64,000 bases of DNA. Origin: Liopterus haemorrhoidalis (lineage: Eukaryota; Arthropoda; Insecta; Coleoptera; Dytiscidae). Both the position numbers and the translations under genes were made by a program. Shown piece after piece: positions 53,253 through 62,944 of this stretch; position 1 is the first letter of the stretch; every line of letters starts with the position of its first letter. The DNA lies in the NCBI GenBank assembly GCA_963971575.1, contig OZ020616.1, forward strand, positions 21,247,713-21,311,712, read 5' to 3'. Below the pieces are notes generated by a model. That model did no database searches. It was not told the origin of the DNA and worked only from the letters and a program-made list of their open reading frames with translations.

Positions 53253-53345
53253 TAATAAATAAATAAATAAATAAAAAAGATTGTAACGCAGTTGGTTAGT
53301 GTGTGGCTAGCCTTGCTTAAGTTCAGCTCCCGATGCCGGCAAACA
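53253..53345 (+). repeat. (AAAT)n followed by a tRNA-like SINE head
   Basis: An AAAT microsatellite (53253-53276) is followed by GTAACGCAGTTGGTTAGTGT (A-box-like) and, about 30 bases on, GTTCAGCTCCCGATGCC (B-box-like, 8 of 9 to GWTCRANNC). This looks like the pol III promoter of a tRNA-derived SINE. A body or second copy is not seen in the window. Confidence 0.45.
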
Positions 53346-54254
53346 TTTTTCAAATCGCTTCCCAGTCGTTCTCTTTCGGAGAGCGGAGAGCCGAAGTATG
53401 TTTGCATATATTCGGTACATAATCCCAGAAACTTGTCAGGTTTCAGTTAATTTATTTTTTATATTAGGTGCGTTTTTTAAATACCGTATTCTTCTACACG
53501 TTAAAAGCGATTAATTACATGTTAATTTATGGGTAATTCGTGTCGTATTGGGTTTCGTTAAATCACATTTTGATCTTCCATGAATATAATTAGCACGTGA
53601 CTCGCGGGTCACGTAGCCAATATTTCATGCTCGTGAGCAAGCTTGAACGAACCACAAAAATCGCTCACGTGCTTAAATCTAGTTCAGAACCCACTTAAAC
53701 TGTGGGTATCACAAATATATGATCTGAGATACATGCAACACGCACTACATAAGTGTATAAGGGGACATCACCACGTAGAAGGTAAATAAGCATTGATAAA
53801 AAGACTTTTGAATATTTATTAAATATGGTTAATATATTTAATAAATATTCAAAAGTAACAACCTAAAAAATTAACTTGACATTGGTAAATGGAAAATACA
53901 GGATTGAATAAAAGTTTGCAGGTTAGAATTTTATTTCGTTCTGTTGGTTATGTTGTTAATTTTGAGTATGAATATATTAATTTTGAACGGAAGCATAAAA
54001 TTAAATACTTATATGCATATCATACATATGAAACTGGAAATAGGACAAAAAGTCTGTCCGGAAATAACAATTTCAAAATCTTAAATAAATTTAACTTATT
54101 CATGTGATTCTCATACGATAATAATTTTTATCCCACAAATTCCAATATAATATTTTTGTAACGTTTAAAATGATTCTATTTCATACGGTATAGATGATTA
54201 ACGATATCAGATGAATTATGTCATAAAGTTAGTAAAAACCTTAAAAATGAAATA
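53346..54254. other. Non-coding with a strong hairpin at 53805-53855
   Basis: A 22-bp perfect stem (53805-53826 with 53834-53855, loop GGTTAAT) is AT-rich. GCACGTGACTCGCGGGTCACGT (53592-53613, with a mismatch) is a smaller palindrome. The open frame 53889-54107 has no motif. Confidence 0.6.
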
Positions 54255-54435
54255 AAGTCTCTTCCAAACTATTAGGCGGAACTAACCGGAATTTTCATTT
54301 TTGTAAGTTGTCATTAGCTATTTATTTATATATTGAAGTTGGCTTTTTCTGAACAAAATGATCAAAAGCTTCAATCAATCGGTAAAAGTAACTAGAATTG
54401 AAAATCTAGTTCCGCCTAAACCAAAGGAACAGATT
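54255..54435 (+). mobile_element. TA-flanked MITE, short (181-bp) subtype
   Basis: TA at 54253-54254 and 54436-54437. Start AAGTCTCTTCCAAACTATTA; closely similar to 7518-7698 over its full length, including GAACAAAATGATCAAAAGCT. Contains CTAGAATTGAAAATCTAG near the right end. Confidence 0.8.
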
Positions 54436-55576
54436 TAGTTCTAAATATCAAATAAAAATAATACACGAATGTTATGAATGAATAATTAAAATTAGTCAAA
54501 ACTCTTCATAAATAAAGTTATAATTGTTGTTTTTCATCAATATAGATGTCAGTCATACATAATATCAAAACTGGACTGGCAAAGTTTTCCAGCATTGGAA
54601 TAAATCGGCCCCATTAGGTCAAGAGCTGGCCTTATTTGATCAAGAGCCGGCCCCATTGATTCAAGATTCGGTCCTATCGGGATCGGCCCACCGGGATATT
54701 GCTCGGTTGGCCAGACCGCCACTACATAATAGGCGTTTACGTTTAGTCAACCAGATCAATCCGAGCGATCCAAGTGCTCCCGATCCGTTCGTAAAGTGAG
54801 TCGAATAGCAGTATTTCGAAAGCGGCTTCATTAGAGACCAGGTGCGGACAAACCTAAGCAAATAGATGCATTCCGTATATGCATTGACCATCTTACTTAA
54901 ATGTCATAATTATTTAATTTCATTCCGGGAAAATCCCAAATAATAACGTCATATACCTTTTTTTATTTTATTTTTGTAATTTACAGGTCCGATTTAGTTG
55001 AGAGCGATATAAAAAGTGTCAAAATAATACGAAGTTGAAACTTTACACATTTCGGCCGCTATCTTAATTTCGGCGCACCTCAGAGAAAAATTCCGCACAT
55101 ATTCTTGTATCCTAGGATATATCCTACAGATTTAGCACGAATTGGAACAAAATGTTAATATACGCAGATTTGCAGTGTTAGAGTTTGTCATCCATGTCTC
55201 AAATTTGGGAAAAAAATATATCAAAATTTTAAATTTTCGCCATTTTGATAACAGATTCGTAATCTATGACATCAAGTTAAGAGAAAACGAACCATATCAT
55301 ACGAAATTCGTTAGCCATTTCGGAAATCACTTATTTGCATCTGAAAATGAATTATGGCGGTATCTTGTAAACTTAGCGACGGATATTGGCGTGCGACGCA
55401 GCAAATTGTAGCTAAAGGTTCATTCTACGAATTTGTTTTAGCTATTTCGCTCTATCATAAAAATTAGTTATTGTTATCGTAATTGACGTTCTTTTTTCGC
55501 CGTCATCTTGAATATGCCTCCTTTCACAAATAGGTGCTGTGGGTCAAAATGATTTAAATTTTTTAGACCGGGAGCT
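54436..55576. other. Non-coding, with a ~21-bp minisatellite
   Basis: Three units of about 21 bases, GGCCCCATTAGGTCAAGAGC, GGCCTTATTTGATCAAGAGC and GGCCCCATTGATTCAAGAT, lie at 54608-54670 in a locally GC-rich block (54598-54800). The minus-strand frame 54661-54891 and the frames 55142-55411 and 55539-55742 show no domain. Confidence 0.45.
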
Positions 55577-56119
55577 CATGACATTTTTGGTCTCCGATTT
55601 CATACAGCATGCCTTTTGGAGGAGAGAATATTTACCCTGTGACAACAAAAATGGGATGGTACTAAACCCCTGCACGCTTTCCGTGCATAGGGAAAATTGC
55701 ATTTCCACTTGCAATTTTTTTTTGTGGTTTTCTCTGATTTAATATTGCTTGCCCTTTTGTCAAAAGAAAGTTATAACAAATTAAAAGTCTTTTAATTATA
55801 GGCATGCTGTATGAAAACGCGGAAAATCCTATTTTTTTATTACAAGATCACATGACCATTTGAGCCCTTTGGGACCCTCCGAATCGCATGCATATATTTA
55901 AAAGACTTTAAATTTGTTATAACTTTCTTTTGACAAAAGGGCAAGTAATATTAAATCAGAGAAAAGCACAAAAATTTTGTGTTTAAGTGGAAATGCAATT
56001 TTCCCTATGACCGGAAAGCGTGCAGGGGTTTAGTACCATCCCTTTTTTGTTGTCACAGGGTAAATATTCTCTCCTCCAAAAGGCATGCTGTATGAAATCG
56101 GAGACCAAAAACTGTCATG
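55577..56119. repeat. Foldback element: ~220-bp inverted repeat arms
   Basis: The left arm (55577-55797) runs CATGACATTTTTGGTCTCCG, through CCCCTGCACGCTTTCCGTGC, to TTAAAAGTCTTTTAA. The right arm (55897-56119) is its reverse complement with a small number of mismatches and short indels. The ~100-base centre contains a further copy of the arm motif GGCATGCTGTATGAAA. A transcript would fold into a near-continuous 220-bp duplex. No protein is encoded. Confidence 0.85.
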
Positions 56120-56313
56120 TCTATTTACAAAGAACACGTGTGCCAAATGGCATTCCATTTTCATCAAGTGCAGTATAAACGTAAAATATGGTGCGTAGGC
56201 ACTAGACTAAGCAGAACAAATTTTCTTTGAGATCTCAATGTTTCACGGAAAATGTTAACGTTTGACACCATTTTAATTTTGCTTATTTTGCTTTATTTCA
56301 GATTAGAAATCGT

Positions 56314-56607
56314 CAGTAGCGGCGCTAGCGGGGGGTGGGGGGCGATTCCCCTTAAATATTATTCGTGCCTCCCAGATACGCTTGGAAAGAATTAAAAAGT
56401 TTAGATAAAACTAAGCGCCCGGTTCATTTTGGGAATATTACGAATTGTGAAAGATGGAAGCGGGTCAAGGGCCGCTTACGACCCGCTTTCATCTTTTGAA
56501 AATTGAAAACCATCATATTTTCATTATCATTTATAACGATAATAAAATGGTGCCCCCATTAAATGTTTCCTGGTGCCCCAGGATTTTAATGGCTACTGCC
56601 GCCACTG
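56314..56607. mobile_element. hAT MITE (294 bp) with internal hairpin
   Basis: Ends CAGTAGCGGCGCTAGCGGGG and, reversed, CAGTGGCGGCAGTAGCCATT. Flanks GAAATCGT (56306-56313) and GAAATCAC (56608-56615), an 8-base duplication with two mismatches. A 17-bp stem, AAAGATGGAAGCGGGTC with its near-complement, lies at about 56450-56497. Confidence 0.7.
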
Positions 56608-56615
56608 GAAATCAC

Positions 56616-56795
56616 ATTGATGATTTCAAAACATATGTCCCTCTGAACTTTTTTAAGTATGCTCCAATTACGTCCGTAGACAAAGAAAGGAGCTTCTCCA
56701 TTTATGAAACAATAGTAAAAAATAGGAATCAATCATTTACAGTAGAAAACATTGAAAAATATGTAATTGTAAATTGTTATAAACCTATAATTTAC
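56616..56795 (+). pseudogene. hAT transposase C-terminal relic (CGBP1-like)
   Basis: The frame reads FFKYAPITSVDKERSFSIYE then NRNQSFTVENIEKYVIVNCY. It matches the FKYAPiTScDvERSFS.YK..l.d.R.sFt.eNl.k.lvv.C segment of a hAT group related to CGG-binding protein 1. Only this C-terminal block survives; a 17-bp hairpin follows directly (56788-56839). Confidence 0.75.
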
Positions 56796-56839
56796 CAGTC
56801 AGACTTAATCATTGGATTACTGGTCTGACTGGTAAATTA
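56788..56839. repeat. Perfect 17-bp hairpin
   Basis: TAATTTACCAGTCAGAC (56788-56804) and its exact complement (56823-56839) flank an 18-base loop. It overlaps the end of the hAT relic's reading frame. Confidence 0.85.
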
Positions 56840-57429
56840 TTAATTATATGATTGATTTATTATTATTTTGGAAGATATAAATAAAATAGGTACCATATTT
56901 GTCTTTTTTGTCGTGCTTTTCACTTTTTGCACATTTTATAGTTTTCTGCGTTTTTTGAGATTTTTTTGTATTTTTCGTTTTTTTTTCTTCTTCATTTTAG
57001 GTACTTTTATTCGCTTTTTCGTGCTTTTTATAGGCACTTATATTTGAAAAAATAATTCTTATAAATCCGCGCTCTAATAATAATTTTTAATATGATATAT
57101 TTCAACAATTCATAACTTACTTGCGAAATGATAGTTCACCACCCTTTTTATACGTTTCCATATAATTGGAGGCACTACAAGAGTGTACCATTTTCAAAAA
57201 TTGTATTTCTGAAATGCCGAAAGAGATGAAGCACGTTAATATAATGATTTTTACAAATGAAAACAACAAACACGGTTATAATAATACAAGCGCTATATGA
57301 CTGCTAATGTTTCTTGCCTAATCGTGACGTCACAACAGCAATAGATAAACGTGTGTTTTTCTAAGCTTAAACCAGGGGTCAAGTAAAGTGTTAAGTAAAT
57401 TTAAAAAAATGTAGAAAAACTAGCACTAG
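56840..57429. other. Non-coding T-rich stretch
   Basis: A pyrimidine-rich run with irregular TTTTTCG/TTTTTGC motifs (56900-57030). No gene or repeat ends recognised. Confidence 0.35.
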
Positions 57430-58018
57430 AAAAAAAAAAATCAGCTGTGACCACCACAGGACCGACCGCCATCACAAAGTACTTGCATAAAATACATTCT
57501 AGCAGATGAGTAGAAATAACTTGGCCTAATATTTTCTAACAGAGATATTATTTATCATGACCATGAAAACGATACATATAAGTATGAAAAAATAGAAAAC
57601 TTTTCAAAAATTTTTCGTTTTATCAAAAAATGTCTCAAATAAAAGTTGTTAGTATTGCATTTATAGCTACTTTTGTTATATAATTTTTTTCGAAATATTT
57701 TTCTGTTGCTAAACTCTGCTGTAAACTCCCATTTCTAGTCAACCGATTTTTACCAAAAGTTGATCAACTCGTGCCATTGATGTAAAAGCTTAAATATAAA
57801 GTTTCATAAAAATCCTTTCAGCCGAATTTGTTCTGCACGTGTACACAGACAGACGGACGGACAGAGAGACAGACAGATAGACAGACAGACAGGCAGACGG
57901 ACAGACAGACCGACAGACATCATGCTAAAAATAGTTAAACCGTTATGTAGGGACCTCAATTCGTGGAGATCCATCGAAATTTCAAAATCGGTATGATCAC
58001 AATACCTTCTTTATATAT
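57430..58018. repeat. Repeat R2, left part (interrupted copy)
   Basis: Matches 19060-19600: ATCAGCTGTG-CCACCACA, GACCGACCGCCATCA, GATATTATTTAT-ATGACCA, GTTTCATAAAAATCCTTT, the CAGA block (57843-57920) and AGATCCATCGAAAT. It is broken at 58018 and resumes at 61228. A short ACCGACCGCC...GGCGGTCGGT inverted pair lies at its outer ends. Confidence 0.75.
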
Positions 58019-61000
58019 GAGCCGTTGATTTTGGAAGTGAGATAAGTCCATTTTGTGAACAATATGAGTTAATGTTACGTCTTATTACAAATTGAGATTA
58101 ACTTCATGTTTTTAATCATTTACAATGAATATCGACTCAATATCAGTAAAAATTCGTTACTGTTAGTTTATATGGTCAACAGTATTTCAAATGCATTGAT
58201 TTTGAAAGTGAGACAAGTCCACTCGAATAAATTCTCTCGAACCGAAACCCGACAGAGCGAGCATATTCGTGTGAGATTATGTTTCTGTTGATAAAAATTC
58301 GTATTTTATTCTTTAAAGCCGTATTCTTATTTCTTGTCATTTATTGTCATTAAGTTTTGTTTTCATTACTGTTATAATACAGAGCGATCAAGAAATCTTG
58401 TCCGTTATACAATAGTTGACAGAAACATTTAGTTATCAAACTTATTTCCAAGGACATGTATACATAGGCGTACATTCTATTTTTATTACCTTATACGAAT
58501 TGATTATTAAATGAACACTATTTTTCTCTACACGCCAATGAGTTGACAACAGGTATTAAGTTAGAAACACATATTTTCGTTGATTCTCGGGTGAGTTCGG
58601 GAGAACGAAGTAATGTGATTGGTTCTTTGTTAATTTGGGAGTTTCAGCTGTGGGTTAGAATACAGTTTTGATATTTTTAAACTCATTGTTTACTGTTATG
58701 TAACTGACAAGAAATTTTGATCGCACGGTATAAATTAGTATGAATCTTAATAATTATTTTATAGTTACATCGGACAGTGAAACTGGTAAATAAAACTTAT
58801 TGTAATATCTATAGTGTCGGACAAAAGTTAAACAACTCAATAAATAAATAGAAAAAATCATGATTAATGTCAAAAATATCACTAAATGTGTACTTACTAT
58901 CGCATTTATTCTAATTTTGTAGAAATAAAGCCCATGAATATTAATAAAAAAGGGAAAATTCTGTCATCAGAAAGTGAAAATGACTTGGAGAGAAATGACA
59001 ATATATCAAGGAAAGTCATAAAAAGACGAAGAATTCTGGAACAGTCAAATGATGTTTCTAGATACAACAAAACAAACGATGATATTTATGCCCAAAGGGA
59101 AAGGAAAGCTAAACGTAATAGTGGTAAGAAATATTACATGCAAAATGGAAAAATTATTTCTGAAAAACAGTTTGAAAATAAAAATTGCCACTGCAATAAA
59201 GGTTGTATTAATCTACTTAGCGCTGAAGAGCGGAAACAAAATTTTGGAGTCTTAGGGAATTCAATAAGAAAAAAATATATTTCTAAATGGAAAAGCTAAG
59301 AAATGCGCTACAAAAAAATTGCGGAAGAGAAAGAGAGGAACGCCAAGAACTCATAGATTTAAATACTATTTGAATATTACCCGAGCAGATATTTTGGTAT
59401 GTAAAAAGTTTTTTGTTGACTCCTTTAAAATATCTAAAGGAAGACTGGAACGTGCCCTTAAAGCAAAAAATTCAGGGGAAGATTTCCGGGGTCGAATGGA
59501 AAGTTCTTCTAGGAAAACCGATGAAAGAGAAGTAAATATCGTCAAGGAACATATTCATAGTTTCCCACAATTTGAAAGTCATTATACAAGATCTCACAAT
59601 CCAAACAGAAAATATGTAAATCCTGAATTAAATATAAGAAAGATGTACAATTTATATGTGGATAAATGTAATGAAAATAACACATAATGTTAAGGAGAAA
59701 GTTTATAGAAATATTTGTAACAAAGACTTTAATTTGCATTTCTATCATCCACGTAAAGACACCTGCCAAAAATGCGATTTGGTCAACATGAAAATTAAAA
59801 CAACATGTAATATCGAAGAAAAAGCTAACTTAATAGAACAACATGAAATTCATTTAAAAGAGGCCGAAATAGCTAGAAGATCATTACAAGAAGATACAGT
59901 GTTAATTTCAAATAATCCAGAAATGTATTTCGCTTTTACTTTTGATTTGCAAAAAGCGCTGCCGTAGCCTAGGCCCTAGACTAACAGTGTCTATTGCATA
60001 TTATAAGAGAAACATGTATGTTTTAAATCAAGGGTTCTACAATTTACATGACAATGAAGTTCATATGTATACTTAGGATGAGACCGTAGCATCGGGGGGA
60101 TCACTAGAAGTAGCTTCTTGCTGTGTAAGGCACCTACAAAACGTGACAACTCAAAAACACATTATCGCTTATAGTGATATCTGCACCGGGCAAAATAGAA
60201 ACCTAAAATTAGCCTTAATGTAGATAAAAATTGTACAGTCTAACGACAATAATATAGATATAATTAACCATAAATTTTTATTGTCGGGGCATTCATTCTT
60301 GCCCAACGATCGCAACTTTGGTGTTGTAGAAATGGAAATTCGACTAGTTTACTGTATATACCTCAGGATTATTATAAATTGATACAAAAATGTCGTAAGC
60401 ACAATCCCTTTTTAGTACATGAAATGAAAAGTGAAGACTTTTACTCTACCAAACCTCTCGAGGAGGCAATTATAAAAATAAGGAAAAACACTGATGGAGA
60501 AATAATTAACTGGTTGAATATTTCTGGATAAGATTTTTGAGAAATGCGCCATATAAAATGTTTTATAAAACGTCAATAGAAAAAGATTCACAATTTAAAA
60601 CTCTTGATTTATCACCAAAGCGCGGTAGGCCGTGTAATTTCGGAAAAATAATATTATCATCTTTATATGAAAAAACTAGGGCTATTACTAAAGAAAAATA
60701 TAAAGATATGATGGATTTATTACTTTATATACCACCCATTCATCATGAATACTTTAAAAATCTTAAAAGTTTAAACTAACAAAATATAATTTATATGTAT
60801 ACAACTTATAATTGAATATTTTTTCTTATTTTTTCAATTTTTTTCCTATAAAATTATTATTTTTTTTTTGTTTTTATTGTTATTTTTCTAACAAAGAATA
60901 AAATTATATTGAAATAAAATAAATAATTAAATACAATTTTCATTTGTTTGCTACTATAATTCCATTTCATTAAGAGAAATCAACATTTTCAGCAAATCAT

Positions 61001-61227
61001 TGCCTTTGAAAGTGAGACCAGTCCATTGAGGTACACAAAATCACGACTTTTTTCAAATAACGCCTATAACACTTATCGTATAATAAAATTACATGCATTG
61101 TGAGTACCAAAAATGTAAAATAAGTCTATTACTCCTTACGAATATTTTTAATTCCATTTAAATGCAAAACAATAAAATCTACAAATAACGAAAAGTGGAC
61201 TTGTCTCACTTTCGAAATCAACGGCTC
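58019..61227 (+). mobile_element. 3.2-kb TIR element of unassigned superfamily
   Basis: Inverted ends GAGCCGTTGATTTTGGAAGT at the left and, reversed, GAGCCGTTGATTTCGAAAGT at the right match over about 35 bases (also G(A/T)GAGA(T/C)AAGTCCA). ATAT occurs on both sides (58015-58018, 61228-61231). The paralogous R2 copy at 19596-19620 has a single ATAT, giving direct empty-site evidence. The motif TTGAAAGTGAGACAAGTCCA recurs inside at 58200 and near 61004, suggesting subterminal protein-binding sites. It carries the decayed gene at 58934-60779. Confidence 0.85.
58934..60779 (+). pseudogene. Decayed DDE-like putative transposase
   Basis: Pieces in order: MNINKKGKILSSESENDLER; a Cys cluster NKNCHCNKGCINLLSAEERK; after a shift near 59300, HRFKYYLNITRADILVCKKF; QFESHYTRSHNPNRKYVNPE; after a shift near 59690, FNLHFYHPRKDTCQKCDLVN; then FAFTFDLQKALP. 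Later stretches, each with stops or shifts, give YSDICTGQNRN (about 60168-60203), HSFLPNDRNFGVVEMEI (about 60289-60340), and a 80-codon end containing LDLSPKRGRPCNFGKIILSS. Asp in FDLQK, Asp in YSDI and Glu or Asp in NDRNFGVVE could form a DDE-type triad. I recognise the pattern as a widespread insect protein family usually annotated as uncharacterised. At least six breaks make it dead. Its TIR-bounded setting supports a transposase role; this is inference. Confidence 0.65.
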
Positions 61228-61250
61228 ATATGTTCGGCGGTCGGTAAAAA
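61228..61250. repeat. Repeat R2, right end
   Basis: ATATGTTCGGCGGTCGGTAA continues the R2 copy interrupted at 58018, matching 19602-19620. Confidence 0.65.
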
Positions 61251-61254
61251 TGAG

Positions 61255-61545
61255 ACAACTATGGAGAAAACACCACAGGACATTATATTTAAAAGCTGGA
61301 ACTCCTTTCCAGCTAACTATTCTAATGCCAGAAGATTAGTTTTTGGGATTTTGACCTTATTTAGGTCCACATACAATTGTGAACAATTTTTCTTTACGAT
61401 GAACTACCTTAAAAACAAACATAGAAGCATAATGCAACATAGAACGGATACAAGTCTAAAAGCGGAACTGCTTCTGAAATGTACGAAGTACACTCAAGAT
61501 TCGACAAAATTTGGACAGCAGTCCAAAAATCGCATTAAATATTAA
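61255..61545 (+). pseudogene. hAT transposase C-terminal relic
   Basis: The frame reads TTMEKTPQDIIFKSWNSFPA, then SNARRLVFGILTLFRSTYNC, EQFFFTMNYLKNKHRSIMQH and RTDTSLKAELLLKCTKYTQD with a natural stop. It matches the hAT dimerisation segment (iltlFgStYlCEqtFStlnyiKskhRsrltdenl.aeLr.a). The codons before it come from the end of the neighbouring TIR element and are not part of it. Repeat R2 seems to have inserted next to or within this old hAT gene. Confidence 0.75.
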
Positions 61546-61714
61546 TTAAATTAATTAAATTTTAAATATTAAATCAATTAATTAAATATTATTTAACTAA
61601 TAATGGTTATATTATTTTTGCAATACTTTGTCGAATTTACGTTTACACAAATAAAATAAATATTTATAAAAAATATCGTTTTATTTAGGGGAAATATTAG
61701 AGGCACATTAAGAT
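61546..61714. other. AT-rich spacer
   Basis: AATTAAAT-type simple sequence; nothing else recognised. Confidence 0.4.
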
Positions 61715-61975
61715 AGATTCTCCGCACGGTAAAATAAGTCTTTCGAATGGTAAGTTAATCACAGTGAAAAAAGACTTTTACACGATAAAATTGGTCTATG
61801 AACGGTAAATTACTCACGATGAAAAAATGTTTATGCACGGTACAATTGGTCTTTCGAACAGTAAGCTATGCACGGTTGAAAAGATCTATCAAACTGCAAG
61901 ATAAGCACGGTAAAAATGATTTTTCACGGTTAAAAAGATCTTTTGAGTAATAAGTTACCCACGGCGAAAAATGGC
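61715..61975. repeat. Minisatellite with ~60-bp units
   Basis: About four units carry GCACGGTAAAAT, GGTCTTTCGAA-GGTAAGT and CACGGTGAAAAA boxes (e.g. 61715, 61775, 61835, 61895) with moderate divergence. The unit itself is made of alternated ACGGTAAAA and CACGGTGAAAA half-units. Confidence 0.65.
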
Positions 61976-62509
61976 GCAAATTTATTTAATGGGCTATATT
62001 CATTTTGTTCCGTTAGAAGGACCTCTTTTAACGCTACGAGAACTTTATTAAAGAAGCTGCTAATTTACACCCTTTTATTTATTGTACTTAGAGAAAACAA
62101 TAACTATTTTTTTTTGAAGTTCTATTTGTATATGTGTATCAGTTGTACATATTGAAATAATGAATAAATAAATCTAATTAAAACTGCGCCTCCCTAAATT
62201 TTATTTTTTGTACGTTTTTTGTTAAAACGACTCTTCGTTTCCAAAAGGTTTCCGACGCTTGGCTTAAACGCTCAACCAGTAGGGGCGTGTCTATGGTGTT
62301 TCATGGTCGAAGACAAAAATATACAAATTCATGTATTAATTCAATAAAAATATTTGAGATATAAAATTATTTCATTTTGAAGGTTTTTACTACCTTAATT
62401 ACATAAATACTCTGATAACGTGGACAATCTATAGTGTAATTTTCCGATAAATTTGTTGCAGTTAATTACACGATTTACCAACAATTTTGTACATCATAAT
62501 TTCGCTTAC
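61976..62509. other. Intron sequence, no gene recognised
   Basis: AT-rich. The open frame 61943-62155 has no motif. The donor of the membrane-protein exon lies at 62509. Confidence 0.4.
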
Positions 62510-62897
62510 CTGTCTCTGTTCCAAGTGTTTAGTTTGTTGTCTGTGTTCCTCCCTACATTTCAATAAAAACAATGCCAGTAACGCTCCTAGTAATAGAACG
62601 CCAATCGAGGAAGCAACAACAACTAAGAGCCAGGTGTCGCCACCTGTCCATGAAGTAGATTCTACTTCATGATGTGACATATCAACGTAATCATTGCTGT
62701 CAACAGGTGAGGGTGCATGACCGGCAGCACCATTACTGGCTCCAAAGTCACAGAACTGAGCAGCGGCGCATGGGGACGTTACATTATCCTGGAGGAAGTT
62801 TCTAATCTGAAGAAATGCTGGTGCGGGTGGTGGGGGTAGGAACAAGATTTGATCTGGTGGGGGGCCTAGTTCCCAGCAATCTCCAAGGCAAGACATG
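62510..62897 (-). CDS. Host membrane protein exon with transmembrane helix
   Basis: On the minus strand an acceptor TTTTCAG precedes CATG at 62897 and a consensus donor ACAG|GTAAGC ends the exon at 62510 in phase 0. The Met at 62896 need not be the start; upstream exons probably lie beyond the window. The product reads MSCLGDCWELGPPPDQILFL with a proline run PPPPAPAF, a Cys-containing stretch (SPCAAAQFCDFG) and an acidic juxtamembrane stem. Then comes one transmembrane helix WLLVVVASSIGVLLLGALLA, about residues 88-110 of this exon, and a basic stop-transfer (LLKCREEHRQQTKHLEQRQ). Orientation is therefore N-terminus outside. It splices in phase to the exon at 51933-52221. Unusual for the window, the exon is GC-richer than its surroundings. 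I do not recognise the gene. Confidence 0.8.
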
Positions 62898-62944
62898 CTG
62901 AAAACTGAAATGAAAAACGAATTAGAAAAGGAAAATGAATTAAA

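Noticed and set aside
54661..54891. Minus-strand frame in the GC-richer block
   Set aside because: The GC content comes from a short minisatellite and adjacent repeat; the peptide has no domain.
55142..55742. Plus-strand frames 55142-55411 and 55539-55742
   Set aside because: The second reads through the left arm of the foldback; neither has conserved content.
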